From the NCBI RefSeq assembly GCF_011601275.1, contig NZ_JAAOLY010000016.1, forward strand, positions 62,001 through 126,000: a DNA stretch of 64,000 bases, in the 5' to 3' direction. Below are positions 46,404-54,781 of the stretch, piece after piece. Both the position numbers and the translations under genes were made by a program. The first letter of the stretch is position 1, and each line of letters begins with the position of its first letter. This DNA comes from Janthinobacterium lividum (GTDB lineage Bacteria > Pseudomonadota > Gammaproteobacteria > Burkholderiales > Burkholderiaceae_D). The notes under the pieces are model-generated. The model was given only the letters and a program-made list of their open reading frames with translations. It had not been told where the DNA came from and did no database searches.

Positions 46404-47264
46404 TTACTTCGTTTTCGATTTCTTGATGTGGTCTTCCAGCTCGTTGAACGTCGGGCGCTCGGTCGAGAACAGCACCTTGCGGCCGAACTCCACGGCCAGC
46501 GCCGGCGCATAGCCGTTCAGGCTGGCCAGCAGGGTCACTTTCACGCACTGGAACATCTTGCTCGACTCTTCCAGCTTTTGCTCGAGCAGGCTGGCCAGCG
46601 GACCGACGAAACCGTAGGCCAGCAAGATGCCGAGGAAGGTGCCGACCAGCGCGTGCGCGATCAGCATGCCCAGCTCGGCCGGCGGAATGCCCACCGACTC
46701 CATCGTATGCACCACGCCCATCACGGCGGCGACGATACCGAACGCGGGCAAGCCATCGCCCACCTTGGCGATCACGTGGGCCGGCACGGCGCCTTCGTGA
46801 TGGTGCGTCTCGATTTCATTGTCCATCAGATTTTCGATCTGGAACGCATCCATATTGCCCGACACCATCAGGCGCAGGTAGTCGGTCATGAATTCGACGA
46901 TGTGGTGATCGGCCAGCACGGCCGGGTATTTCGAAAACAGGGGGCTTTCCTCGGGCTTGTCGATATCGCCTTCGATCGACATCAAGCCTTCCTTGCGCAC
47001 CTTGCTGAGCACTTCGAACAGCAAGGACATCAGTTCCATGTACAGCTCTTTGGTATAGCGCGAACCCTTGAACAGGCTCGGCAAGGCGGCGATCGTCGCC
47101 TTGATGGCCTTGTTATTGTTACCAACAAGGAAGGCGCCCAGGGCGGCGCCGCCGATCATCAGCAACTCCAGCGGCTGGAACAGCGCCGCCAGATGGCCGC
47201 CGGCCATTGCGAAGCCGCCAAAGACCGAGGCGCAGACGATGATGTATCCAATTATGACTAACAA
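46404..47264 (-). CDS. motA: Flagellar motor stator protein MotA
   Basis: 286 residues, four transmembrane helices (about 2-22, 31-50, 170-192, 202-222) and a large cytoplasmic loop. Rotor-contacting charges R90 and E98 are at the E. coli positions, and the channel prolines are in the DGLPAFGIV and GIPP segments. First gene of the motAB-che run; a perfect inverted repeat lies 117-139 bases upstream. Confidence 0.95.
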   Translation of the reverse strand: MLVIIGYIIVCASVFGGFAMAGGHLAALFQPLELLMIGGAALGAFLVGNNNKAIKATIAALPSLFKGSRYTKELYMELMSLLFEVLSKVRKEGLMSIEGDIDKPEESPLFSKYPAVLADHHIVEFMTDYLRLMVSGNMDAFQIENLMDNEIETHHHEGAVPAHVIAKVGDGLPAFGIVAAVMGVVHTMESVGIPPAELGMLIAHALVGTFLGILLAYGFVGPLASLLEQKLEESSKMFQCVKVTLLASLNGYAPALAVEFGRKVLFSTERPTFNELEDHIKKSKTK

Positions 47265-47380
47265 GTGCCCTGACTCCCAATAATGGCCGGGGCTGTGTGC
47301 CCGGCATGTTCAAACCTGTTCCTGTCTTCTGGCGGCTGCGCCGCCGGCGGAGACTGCGGCAAAAAAGCAACCGGAAGTTA

Positions 47381-47403
47381 ATTGAAATGTGTTGATTTTC
47401 AAT
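47381..47403. promoter_or_regulatory. Inverted repeat upstream of motA
   Basis: ATTGAAA and TTTCAAT arms separated by nine bases. The TTGAAA/TTTCAA half-sites also occur (with a four-base spacer) upstream of flhD at 49623-49638. The motA upstream region (47265-47482) holds no ORF. Possibly an activator or repressor site. Confidence 0.35.
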
Positions 47404-47482
47404 GCAATTCCGAGAAAATGCCGTGTGGAACTACAATAACGTGAGATTGCCCCACGGGCAAGCAAATAACGCAGACAATTGC

Positions 47483-48244
47483 TTAAAAGCACCATATGTA
47501 AAGCAAAGGACCACCCTCTGTGGCGGCGATGGTCTTATCGGGCTCGCGTGCCGCGATCTGGAATTCGTAACTAAGAAGCATGCTACCGGGCAACATTTCC
47601 CTTTCCGCCTTGCTCCACAGGGCCGCCATCGCCGCCGGAGACAGGTAAGCGAACACGGCATCGTAGCGGCCGAAGTCGAGCGCTTCGTAGTCGCCGCGCA
47701 GGAAGCGCGCGCGGCTGCCCGCCAGCTTCGCCCGCAGGCGGCTTGCCAGCCACGGCAGCGGCGCCAGTTCGATGCCGGAAAACCGCCCGTCGGGCCGGCG
47801 CCGCGCCAGGTCCAGCACCAGGCCGCCCAGGCCGCTGCCGATATCGACCAGCCGCACGCCGGGACGGTCCGCGATCAGCTCGGCCACGGCCTGCCACACC
47901 TTCGGCCCCGAAGGATAAAACGGCACTTGCGTGCGAAACGTGGACCAATACAGGCTCAGCAGGAAAACAAAAGCCGCCAGGAATACGGCCGGGGGCAAAT
48001 CGAGCAGGCTGGCCGCCAGCAAGGCAGGCGCAAACAGCAGGCCGATGGCGCACCACCAGCGCGCCAATCCCGCCCGCCAGGTAATAAACGCCGCCAGCAC
48101 GCCCTGCACCAGCGCCACGGCAGGCAGCGACATGGCCACGCCGGCGCGCGCCAGGCCATATACCAATAGCAACATCAACGGAAAGGCCAACACCTGGATC
48201 AGGATGGCCTTGAGCGCGGGCGCGCGCAGGATTTGCTGCAGCAT
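47483..48244 (-). CDS. Membrane-anchored class I methyltransferase-like protein
   Basis: 253 residues from the ATG at 48244; a start at 48289 is possible but abuts the T-run of the flhC terminator, leaving no space for a leader. Four hydrophobic helices fill the first 110 residues (for example AILIQVLAFPLMLLLVYGLA), then a soluble SAM-dependent methyltransferase domain with motif I VDIGSGLGGLVLDLA (about 132-146). Related two-part proteins are annotated only as methyltransferase-domain proteins. It separates flhC from motA, an unusual spot for a methyltransferase. Confidence 0.75.
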   Translation of the reverse strand: MLQQILRAPALKAILIQVLAFPLMLLLVYGLARAGVAMSLPAVALVQGVLAAFITWRAGLARWWCAIGLLFAPALLAASLLDLPPAVFLAAFVFLLSLYWSTFRTQVPFYPSGPKVWQAVAELIADRPGVRLVDIGSGLGGLVLDLARRRPDGRFSGIELAPLPWLASRLRAKLAGSRARFLRGDYEALDFGRYDAVFAYLSPAAMAALWSKAEREMLPGSMLLSYEFQIAAREPDKTIAATEGGPLLYIWCF

Positions 48245-48290
48245 GGGCAAGTTAAAGGAGGAAAACGCCAGTGTAAGCGAAAGCACCATG

Positions 48291-48330
48291 AAAAAACCGG
48301 AGTCCGGTCTGGCGACCGCTCCGGTTTTTA
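48291..48330. terminator. Terminator after flhC
   Basis: ACCGGAG/CTCCGGT stem, with a 16-base loop that itself contains CCGGTC/GACCG, flanked by A- and T-runs. On the minus strand it ends flhDC before the methyltransferase gene. Confidence 0.85.
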
Positions 48331-48355
48331 CTGAGGCTATTTATAGGGGACAGTA

Positions 48356-48919
48356 TCAGGCGGCGACACCCGGCGATGCACCAGCGGCCGCTTCATCGCG
48401 CGCCTTCTTGGTCTTGCCGGCCCGCGAAGGCATGTGGCACAGGCCGCACACATAATCGGCGTTCAGGTCGAGGCAGTTGACGACGAACTTGCCGCCGCAC
48501 TTGCCGCAGGGCGCCATATCCAGCATCTTGCTGCTGAAAAAGCGCACCAAGGTCCAGGCCCGCGTCAGCGACAGCAGCGGCTCTTCGCCCGCTTCGGGCG
48601 GCATCTGTTCCAGATACAGTTTATAGGCCTTCATCACGGCTTCGATGCCCGTGGCGCCGGCGTGCTCGACGAGGAATTTGTGGATATTGATGAACAGCGA
48701 GGAATGGATATTCGGTTGCCAGGTGAGGAACCAGTCGGTGGAAAACGGCAGCATGCCCTTGGGCGGCGAGACGCCCTTCAATTCCTTGTACAGATTCAGC
48801 AGGCGTTCGCGCGACAGCGAGACTTCCGTCTCCAGCAGTTGCAAACGCGCACCCAGCTGTATCAATTCGATGGCCAGCTGGATTTCCTGCGCTTCCGATA
48901 CGACACTTTTCTTGGCCAT
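48356..48919 (-). CDS. flhC: Flagellar master regulator subunit FlhC
   Basis: 187 residues. Forms the FlhD4C2 complex that activates class 2 flagellar genes. The zinc-binding cysteines are in CGKCGG and CGLC (about 138-141 and 158-161), as in E. coli FlhC, and the N-terminal helices (AKKSVVSEAQEIQLAIELI) match. The C-terminal tail after residue 165 is Lys/Ala-rich. It lies 60 bases after flhD. Confidence 0.95.
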   Translation of the reverse strand: MAKKSVVSEAQEIQLAIELIQLGARLQLLETEVSLSRERLLNLYKELKGVSPPKGMLPFSTDWFLTWQPNIHSSLFINIHKFLVEHAGATGIEAVMKAYKLYLEQMPPEAGEEPLLSLTRAWTLVRFFSSKMLDMAPCGKCGGKFVVNCLDLNADYVCGLCHMPSRAGKTKKARDEAAAGASPGVAA

Positions 48920-48979
48920 GCTGTGTACTCCGCGACTGACTGATACTAACTAACTGCTACTGACTGAAAGCTTGCCGAA

Positions 48980-49297
48980 TCAAGCGATTTCTTCGACGCC
49001 CTGGCCTGCCATGAGAATGGCAGCGTGCGACTGGGCCAGCGAACGGTCTTTATTGTAGTTCGTCAACATGCCCAGGATGGCGCTGTCGTCGAAGCGGAAG
49101 CGGGCCAGCATCATGTTGCCGCCAGCGAGCTTGAGGATCTGCGCATTGCTCATGCCTTCGATCAGTTCGGCGATGTCGGCGGCAATGCCCAAACGGAAGA
49201 TGGCCGTTACCTTGTCCGCACGAATCATTTGCTGGGCCAGCATCAGGTAGCTCAGGTTAGCGTCGCGAATCTCAGCCATCATGTCGTTAGCAGTCAT
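48980..49297 (-). CDS. flhD: Flagellar master regulator subunit FlhD
   Basis: 105 residues from the ATG at 49297: GAGGAG is then six bases upstream, while the other ATG at 49303 touches it. The all-helical FlhD fold with NLSYLMLAQQMIRADKVTAIFRLGI and LRF-like positions is recognisable. FlhD dimers present FlhC to DNA and are the target of many flagellar repressors. The 600-base region upstream carries a perfect 19-bp palindrome and repeats, suggesting dense regulation. Confidence 0.95.
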   Translation of the reverse strand: MTANDMMAEIRDANLSYLMLAQQMIRADKVTAIFRLGIAADIAELIEGMSNAQILKLAGGNMMLARFRFDDSAILGMLTNYNKDRSLAQSHAAILMAGQGVEEIA

Positions 49298-49303
49298 TTC
49301 CAT

Positions 49304-49891
49304 CTCCTCAATCCGTTGAATTCAGCTGGCATTGTTTGTTGCCAGTGAGATACATTCTGCAGGAGCAACATTAAACGCAACAGAGGCGCAGCGCTGTATT
49401 TTTGGTCGGGGAATAGCGGATAGGACCGTAGGTGTTTGTCTGACAAACACTGCTCGATCATGGTCGCACGCCAGTAACGGCGCGGATGTGGGTGGGTGGC
49501 TCCATGCCGGATTTAGCCAACTTTTGGCCTGTAAAAAATATCACTTTTTTACAACAACTTGATTGGAATCAAGCCTGTCTACCTAGATAACGGCTGCCTT
49601 GGCAGGAACTTTAGGGCTTTTTTGAAAAATATTTCAAAAACCCGCATTCTTTTTCGGCCGGTTTGACACCGTTCATGTAATCGTTGACGGCGGCCCTCGG
49701 GAAAACTTTAGGGTTATTTGAAAATATTTTTAAAAATCGTGATTTTTTTCGTTGACGCCCCGCAGGACGGCACTTTCCGCGCTTCATCCAGCGCGGAAAT
49801 TCCGCTTTTCGGCATGGATTTGCTACACTGCCTGCTTCCGCACAATACTTTAAGCTTCAAGCAATATCGTGCCATTGAGATAAGTATCAAC
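49304..49891. promoter_or_regulatory. Regulatory region between flhDC and kynU
   Basis: A 588-base gene-free stretch, locally AT-rich. It contains the 19-bp palindrome at 49432-49450, a TTGAAA-AATA-TTTCAA palindrome (49623-49638), and two imperfect 40-base direct repeats sharing AACTTTAGGG and GAAAA-TATTT runs (about 49606-49644 and 49703-49741). No convincing ORF: an in-frame extension of kynU back to 49718 has unconserved sequence. It must hold the promoters of both divergent transcripts. Confidence 0.6.
49432..49450. promoter_or_regulatory. Perfect 19-bp palindrome upstream of flhDC
   Basis: GTGTTTGTC-T-GACAAACAC, both arms exact, 135 bases upstream of the flhD start. No T-run is attached, so it is not a terminator. 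It is a good operator candidate for a dimeric regulator of motility. Confidence 0.5.
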
Positions 49892-51154
49892 ATGAAAGCC
49901 ACCATGATTTCTCGACATGACTGCAACGCGCGCGACCTCGACGATCCCCTGGCGCCATTGCGCCAGCAATTCGACTTGCCGCAAGGCGTGATTTACCTCG
50001 ACGGCAATTCCCTGGGCGCGCGGCCGACAGCGGCCCTGGCCCGCGCCCAGCACGTCATCACGGCTGAATGGGGCACGGACCTGATCCGCAGCTGGAATAC
50101 GGCCGGCTGGTTCGACCTGCCCAAGCGCCTGGGCGACCGCCTGGCGCCGCTGCTGGGGGCCGGCACGGGCGAAGTGGCGATCACCGACACCACCTCCGTC
50201 AACCTGTTCAAGGCCCTGGCCGCCGCCCTGCAGATGCAGGCCAGCGATCCCGCGCATGCGGCGCGGCGCATCATCGTCAGCGAACGCAGCAATTTCCCCA
50301 CCGACCTGTACATGGCACAAGGCCTGGCCGCCTGGCTCGACCGCGGCTACCAGCTGCGTCTGGTCGACAGCCCCGAAGAACTGGCGCAAGCCATCGCTGC
50401 CGATTGCGCCGTCGCCATGCTCACGCACGTGAACTACCGCACCGGCTACCAGCACGACATGGCCGCCATCAGCAGCCATTGCCATGCGCAGGGCGCGCTG
50501 GCGCTATGGGACCTGGCTCATTCGGCCGGCGCCGTGCCGCTGGACCTGAACGGCGCCGGCGCCGACCTGGCCGTCGGCTGCACCTATAAATACCTGAATG
50601 GCGGTCCTGGTGCGCCCGCCTTCATCTGGGTGCCGGAAAAACACCAGGCGCGCTTCCGCCAGCCCTTGTCCGGCTGGTGGGGCCACGCCACGCCGTTCGC
50701 CATGGACCCGGGCTTCGCGCCGGCAGACGGCATCGCCCGCGCCCTGTGCGGCACGCAGCCGATACTCTCGCTGGCCCTCGTCGAATGCGGCCTCGATATC
50801 TTTGCGCAAACAAGCATGGAAGCCATCCGGCGCAAGTCGCTGGCCCTGACGGATCTGTTCATCGCGCTGGTGGAGCAGCGCTGCGCCAGCCATCCGCTGG
50901 GCCTCGTCACGCCGCGCGAGCATGCGCGGCGCGGCAGCCAGGTCAGCTTCACGCACCCGCACGGCTATGCCGTCATGCAAGCGCTGATCGCGCGCGGCGT
51001 GATCGGCGACTACCGCGAACCGGCCATCATGCGCTTCGGCTTCACGCCGCTGTACACGAGCTTTGCCGACGTGTGGGATGCCGTGGAAATCCTGCGCGAC
51101 ATCCTCGACACCCAAGCCTACGACATCGCCGCCAAGCGCGATGCCGTCACCTGA
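49892..51154 (+). CDS. kynU: Kynureninase
   Basis: 420 residues from the ATG at 49892 (a second ATG 12 bases later is possible). PLP enzyme that splits L-kynurenine to anthranilate and alanine. Motifs: [11 protein letters not shown] (about 34-44), the PLP lysine K233 in [25 protein letters not shown] (about 208-216, Asp that holds the pyridine nitrogen), and GWWGHA. First gene of the kynU-kynA group; with KynA it degrades tryptophan to anthranilate if a formamidase is present. Confidence 0.95.
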   Translation: MKATMISRHDCNARDLDDPLAPLRQQFDLPQGVIYLDGNSLGARPTAALARAQHVITAEWGTDLIRSWNTAGWFDLPKRLGDRLAPLLGAGTGEVAITDTTSVNLFKALAAALQMQASDPAHAARRIIVSERSNFPTDLYMAQGLAAWLDRGYQLRLVDSPEELAQAIAADCAVAMLTHVNYRTGYQHDMAAISSHCHAQGALALWDLAHSAGAVPLDLNGAGADLAVGCTYKYLNGGPGAPAFIWVPEKHQARFRQPLSGWWGHATPFAMDPGFAPADGIARALCGTQPILSLALVECGLDIFAQTSMEAIRRKSLALTDLFIALVEQRCASHPLGLVTPREHARRGSQVSFTHPHGYAVMQALIARGVIGDYREPAIMRFGFTPLYTSFADVWDAVEILRDILDTQAYDIAAKRDAVT

Positions 51155-51162
51155 ATCACCCC

Positions 51163-52053
51163 ATGAGCGACGACAAGAATATGAACAAGGAAAACACGAG
51201 CGGCTGCCCCATGCATGCCGGCGCCCAGCAAGGCACCGAGTGGCATGGAGCGCAGATGGATTTCAGTGAATCCATGAGCTACGGCAATTACCTGGCGCTG
51301 GACCGCATCCTCACGGCCCAGCATCCGCTGTCGCCGAACCACAACGAGATGCTGTTCATCGTGCAGCACCAGACGAGCGAATTGTGGATGAAGCTGATGC
51401 TGCACGAAATGCACGCCGTGCGCGCCAACCTGCAAAGCGGCGACCTGGCGCCCGCCTTTAAAATGCTGGCCCGCGTGGCGCGCATCATGGACCAGCTCGT
51501 TCACGCCTGGGACGTGCTTGCCACCATGACGCCGCCCGAATACACGGCCATCCGTCCCTACCTGGGCGCCTCTTCCGGCTTCCAGTCCTTCCAGTACCGC
51601 GAAATCGAATTCATTTTGGGGAACAAGAACGCGGCCCTGCTCAACGTGCACACGACGGCTCCGGAAACCTACAAGGTGCTCGACGCCGCCCTGCGCACGC
51701 CATCCGTCTACGACGAGTCGATCAAGCTGCTGGCGCGCAGCGGCTTGCCTATCGCCCCCGAGCGCCTGAACGCAGACTGGACCCTGCCGACCAGCGCCGA
51801 CGCCTCCGTCAAGGCGGCGTGGCTGGAAGTCTACCGCGACCCGTCGAAACACTGGGCCTTGTACGAGCTGGCCGAAAAGCTGGTCGACCTGGAAACGGCC
51901 TTCCGCTTCTGGCGCTTCCGCCACGTGACGACGGTCGAGCGCATCATCGGCTTCAAGACGGGCACGGGCGGCACGGCGGGCGTCAGCTATTTGCGCAAGA
52001 TGCTCGACGTGGTATTGTTCCCCGAGCTCTTTGCCTTACGCACGGAGCTCTGA
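51163..52053 (+). CDS. kynA: Tryptophan 2,3-dioxygenase
   Basis: 296 residues. Heme enzyme that opens the indole ring of L-tryptophan to N-formylkynurenine. Family motifs: [12 protein letters not shown] (about 40-51), [23 protein letters not shown] (about 60-82; His in EMLFIVQHQ contacts substrate), [14 protein letters not shown], and [25 protein letters not shown] with the proximal heme His. The N-terminal 30 residues are a variable tail. Starts eight bases after kynU. Confidence 0.95.
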   Translation: MSDDKNMNKENTSGCPMHAGAQQGTEWHGAQMDFSESMSYGNYLALDRILTAQHPLSPNHNEMLFIVQHQTSELWMKLMLHEMHAVRANLQSGDLAPAFKMLARVARIMDQLVHAWDVLATMTPPEYTAIRPYLGASSGFQSFQYREIEFILGNKNAALLNVHTTAPETYKVLDAALRTPSVYDESIKLLARSGLPIAPERLNADWTLPTSADASVKAAWLEVYRDPSKHWALYELAEKLVDLETAFRFWRFRHVTTVERIIGFKTGTGGTAGVSYLRKMLDVVLFPELFALRTEL

Positions 52054-52076
52054 TTTCAATTTCAAAAGGAGAAATG

Positions 52077-52622
52077 ATGTCGCCTCTGGTCCTGACCCTG
52101 GCCGGCCTGTGGAATTCCGGGCCGCAGCATTGGCAAACCCATTGGGAAGCGCGGCATCCGCAATGGTCGCGCGTGCCGCACCGGGAATGGCAGACGCCGG
52201 ACAAGGACGAATGGGTGGCGGAACTCGACCGCGCCATCGCCGCCTGCGAGCGCCCGCCCGTGCTGGCGGCGCACAGCCTGGCCTGCACGCTGGTGGCCCA
52301 TTGGGCGGCCAGCGGTTCGCCGCACAAGATCGCCGGCGCCTTCCTCGTCGCCCCCAGCGATGTGGAAGCGCCCTCCTATCCCGCAGGCACGACGGGCTTT
52401 GCACCGATGCCGCTGCAAGCCTTGCCGTTTCCCAGCCTGGTGGTCGCCAGCGGCGACGATCCCTACGTCAGCTTCGCGCGGGCACGCGCGTTTGCCGCCG
52501 CCTGGGGCAGCGATTTCACCATGATCGGCGACGCCGGCCATATCAACGGCGACGCCGGCTACGGCCCGTGGCCGGACGGCGAACAGCTGCTGCTGGACTT
52601 CTGCGCCGCGCACCAGCCGTGA
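52077..52622 (+). CDS. RBBP9/YdeN-type serine hydrolase
   Basis: 181 residues from the second of two ATGs, at the best distance from AAGGAG (52066-52071). Small alpha/beta hydrolase of the RBBP9/YdeN family: oxyanion region LAGLWNSGPQHWQTHW, nucleophile Ser in AAHSLACTL, acid in GDDPYVS, His in DAGHINGDAGYGPWP. Its position 23 bases after kynA suggests co-transcription, but it is not the known KynB formamidase (which is a metal-dependent cyclase-fold protein). It could substitute for it; the sequence alone does not say. Confidence 0.85.
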   Translation: MSPLVLTLAGLWNSGPQHWQTHWEARHPQWSRVPHREWQTPDKDEWVAELDRAIAACERPPVLAAHSLACTLVAHWAASGSPHKIAGAFLVAPSDVEAPSYPAGTTGFAPMPLQALPFPSLVVASGDDPYVSFARARAFAAAWGSDFTMIGDAGHINGDAGYGPWPDGEQLLLDFCAAHQP

Positions 52623-52724
52623 ACCAGGGCGCGCACACGATAGACGCGCGCCCATTTGCCCACAAGTAAGAACGCAGGCAGAATCGTGGCCTTTCCATTG
52701 CGGCGCCCCGGCGCCAGCCTCACG

Positions 52725-54779
52725 ATGAAACGTCTGCTTCTGCCCTTGCTGCTTTGCTCCGCCCTTGCCCACGGCGCGCCCTTCTACGAAGGCAAGACCC
52801 TCGCCCATCCCGCCATCACTGCATCGCAGGACAGCGGCTTCGACGTCGCCTTTCTCAAGGAAAAAGAGGGGGTCAACGGCTATTACTGCGAGTGCAAGGA
52901 CGGCACCTCGAAACCCATTTTGCTCGACCAGTTCGGCAACGCCGTCATCCGTTCCGTCTTCTACGCCTCGCTGGACAAGGAGTCGGACGAAAGCGTGCAA
53001 ACCATGCTGGTGCTGTTCCGCCAGGACGGCAAGAACGGCTTGCGCGCCTACCGCTACCACCGCAGTTCCGGCAAGTACCGGCGCCTGGACGGCTTGCAGC
53101 CGGCGTTGAACCGCATCGTGGCGCAAAGCGCCGCCCGCAACGCGGGCCAGGTCAAGGCGGCGCTGGCCAAGCTGGCGCCGATGGACTACAGCGTCGCGCG
53201 CGGCAAGAGCGGCAATGCGGACTTCGACGCCATTGATCATACGCAGGGCACCGTCGTCGGCTACTACAGCGACGAGGGCAAGCCCGTGGAGGCTGGCAGC
53301 CAGGACGCCATCATCTACAAGAAAACCTTCGAGAAGAAAGGCGACCGTTTTCTGACCGCCAGCTACACTCTGTACAGCGATGCGGGCGCCGGCATCCTGC
53401 GTAATTACCGCCTGTGGCAAGTGACGTGGGAAACGGCGCCGAAGCAGTTCACGGGCAGCCAGGAAGGCCCTTCCGTTATCTACAGCCTGGCCTGGGACGA
53501 CGGCTCGGTGGTCGAGCGGGGCCAGTACGCGAAAGGCAAGCGCCAGGGTTTGTGGGTGCGCGACGGCATGCACGAAGGCAGCGAAAAGGGCCATTTCGTC
53601 GACGGTCTGCAAGAAGGCATGTGGTACTTCAATTACCCCAGACAGAGCGAGAGCGGCATGTACCGGGCCGGCAAGCGCGAAGGCCGCTGGACGGTCGTCA
53701 ACTATGCCGATGCAGAGGAAGTGACGGGCTTCGACACCTACGCGGGCGGCCAGCTGAACGGCCCGCACGAACGCAGCATGGGCGGCAAGCTGCAAACGCG
53801 CGGCAACTACGTGAACGGCTCGCGCCATGGCGCGTGGATCACGGAAGACGGCGACGGCAGCTTCATCGAAGGCTTGCGCGACGGGCCGTGGAAGCTCAAG
53901 CTCAAGGACAAGGCCACGCAAAGCGTCACTTTCGTCAAAGGCAAAAAACAGGGCGAGGGCCTCGATATGGATGCGCAAGGCGCGCTGCGCCAGCGCGACC
54001 ATTACCAGGCCGGCGTGCTCGAAGGCAGCCGCACGCGCTATCTGGGCCCGGCCGGCAAGGAATACGTGGTCTACACGGCCAACTACCGCAACGGCCAGCT
54101 CGATGGGCGCGAACAGGCGTTCGACGACAGCGGCAAGATCCTGCGCCTCGATACCTTGTGGGAGATGGGCAAGAAGCAGGGCCTGGACGCGCGCTACTAC
54201 CCGAGCGGCAAGCCGGAGCGCCTGGCCGTCATCGACCAGGGCCGCCTGCTCACGCACCTGCGCGAATACTATGAAGACGGCCAGCTGTTCAACGACATCC
54301 ACCGCTGCACCTTCAAGGAGTACGGCAGCACGCGCGACGACGTGTGCGAGTACCACCACATGTACTACCCGGACGGCAAGCCGCAGTATTACTACGCCTT
54401 CCAGTACGGCCAGCGCCAGGAAGGCTATTCGAACTACCCGAACGGCAAGCGCAAGGATGAACTGCTGGTCGACCGCGCCGCCGACACCTCCGTCTTGAAC
54501 GTCTATTACGAAAGCGGCCAGCTCAAATGCACGGAGCCGCGCAGCGGCCACAGCACGCGCACGGTCAACGGCGAGACCATGATCAGCTATGCTTCGGCCG
54601 ACCGCGACGGCGACAATATCTGCTACCACCCGAATGGCAAGGTGGCCAGCATCTACACCTTCCGCAAGCGCGTGCTCGTGGAGTGCGGCAAGCGCTACGA
54701 CGACACGGGCAAGCAGACGTTTCCGGGGCCGGAAGGCTGCCCTCCTCCCAGGAAAGTCGACTACCCGATAGGACTGTGA
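52725..54779 (+). CDS. Large exported MORN-repeat protein
   Basis: 684 residues from the ATG at 52725, giving a clean signal peptide (MKRLLLPLLLCSALAHGAP). The first 240 residues are a unique domain with CEC and many polar residues. From about 255 onward are more than a dozen MORN-type beta-hairpin repeats (pattern Y-x-x-G-x-x-x-G-x-W), for example GQYAKGKRQGLWVRDGMHEG, GHFVDGLQEGMWYF, YPSGKPE, YPDGKPQYYY, YPNGKRKDE. Such proteins are often surface or periplasmic and bind lipids or partners. I do not know the role. A leucine-rich-repeat gene follows after two bases. Confidence 0.8.
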   Translation: MKRLLLPLLLCSALAHGAPFYEGKTLAHPAITASQDSGFDVAFLKEKEGVNGYYCECKDGTSKPILLDQFGNAVIRSVFYASLDKESDESVQTMLVLFRQDGKNGLRAYRYHRSSGKYRRLDGLQPALNRIVAQSAARNAGQVKAALAKLAPMDYSVARGKSGNADFDAIDHTQGTVVGYYSDEGKPVEAGSQDAIIYKKTFEKKGDRFLTASYTLYSDAGAGILRNYRLWQVTWETAPKQFTGSQEGPSVIYSLAWDDGSVVERGQYAKGKRQGLWVRDGMHEGSEKGHFVDGLQEGMWYFNYPRQSESGMYRAGKREGRWTVVNYADAEEVTGFDTYAGGQLNGPHERSMGGKLQTRGNYVNGSRHGAWITEDGDGSFIEGLRDGPWKLKLKDKATQSVTFVKGKKQGEGLDMDAQGALRQRDHYQAGVLEGSRTRYLGPAGKEYVVYTANYRNGQLDGREQAFDDSGKILRLDTLWEMGKKQGLDARYYPSGKPERLAVIDQGRLLTHLREYYEDGQLFNDIHRCTFKEYGSTRDDVCEYHHMYYPDGKPQYYYAFQYGQRQEGYSNYPNGKRKDELLVDRAADTSVLNVYYESGQLKCTEPRSGHSTRTVNGETMISYASADRDGDNICYHPNGKVASIYTFRKRVLVECGKRYDDTGKQTFPGPEGCPPPRKVDYPIGL

Positions 54780-54781
54780 CC

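Noticed and set aside
49718..49891. 58-codon N-terminal extension of kynU
   Set aside because: Not like any kynureninase N-terminus and lies in the repeat-containing regulatory region; start at 49892 gives the family length.
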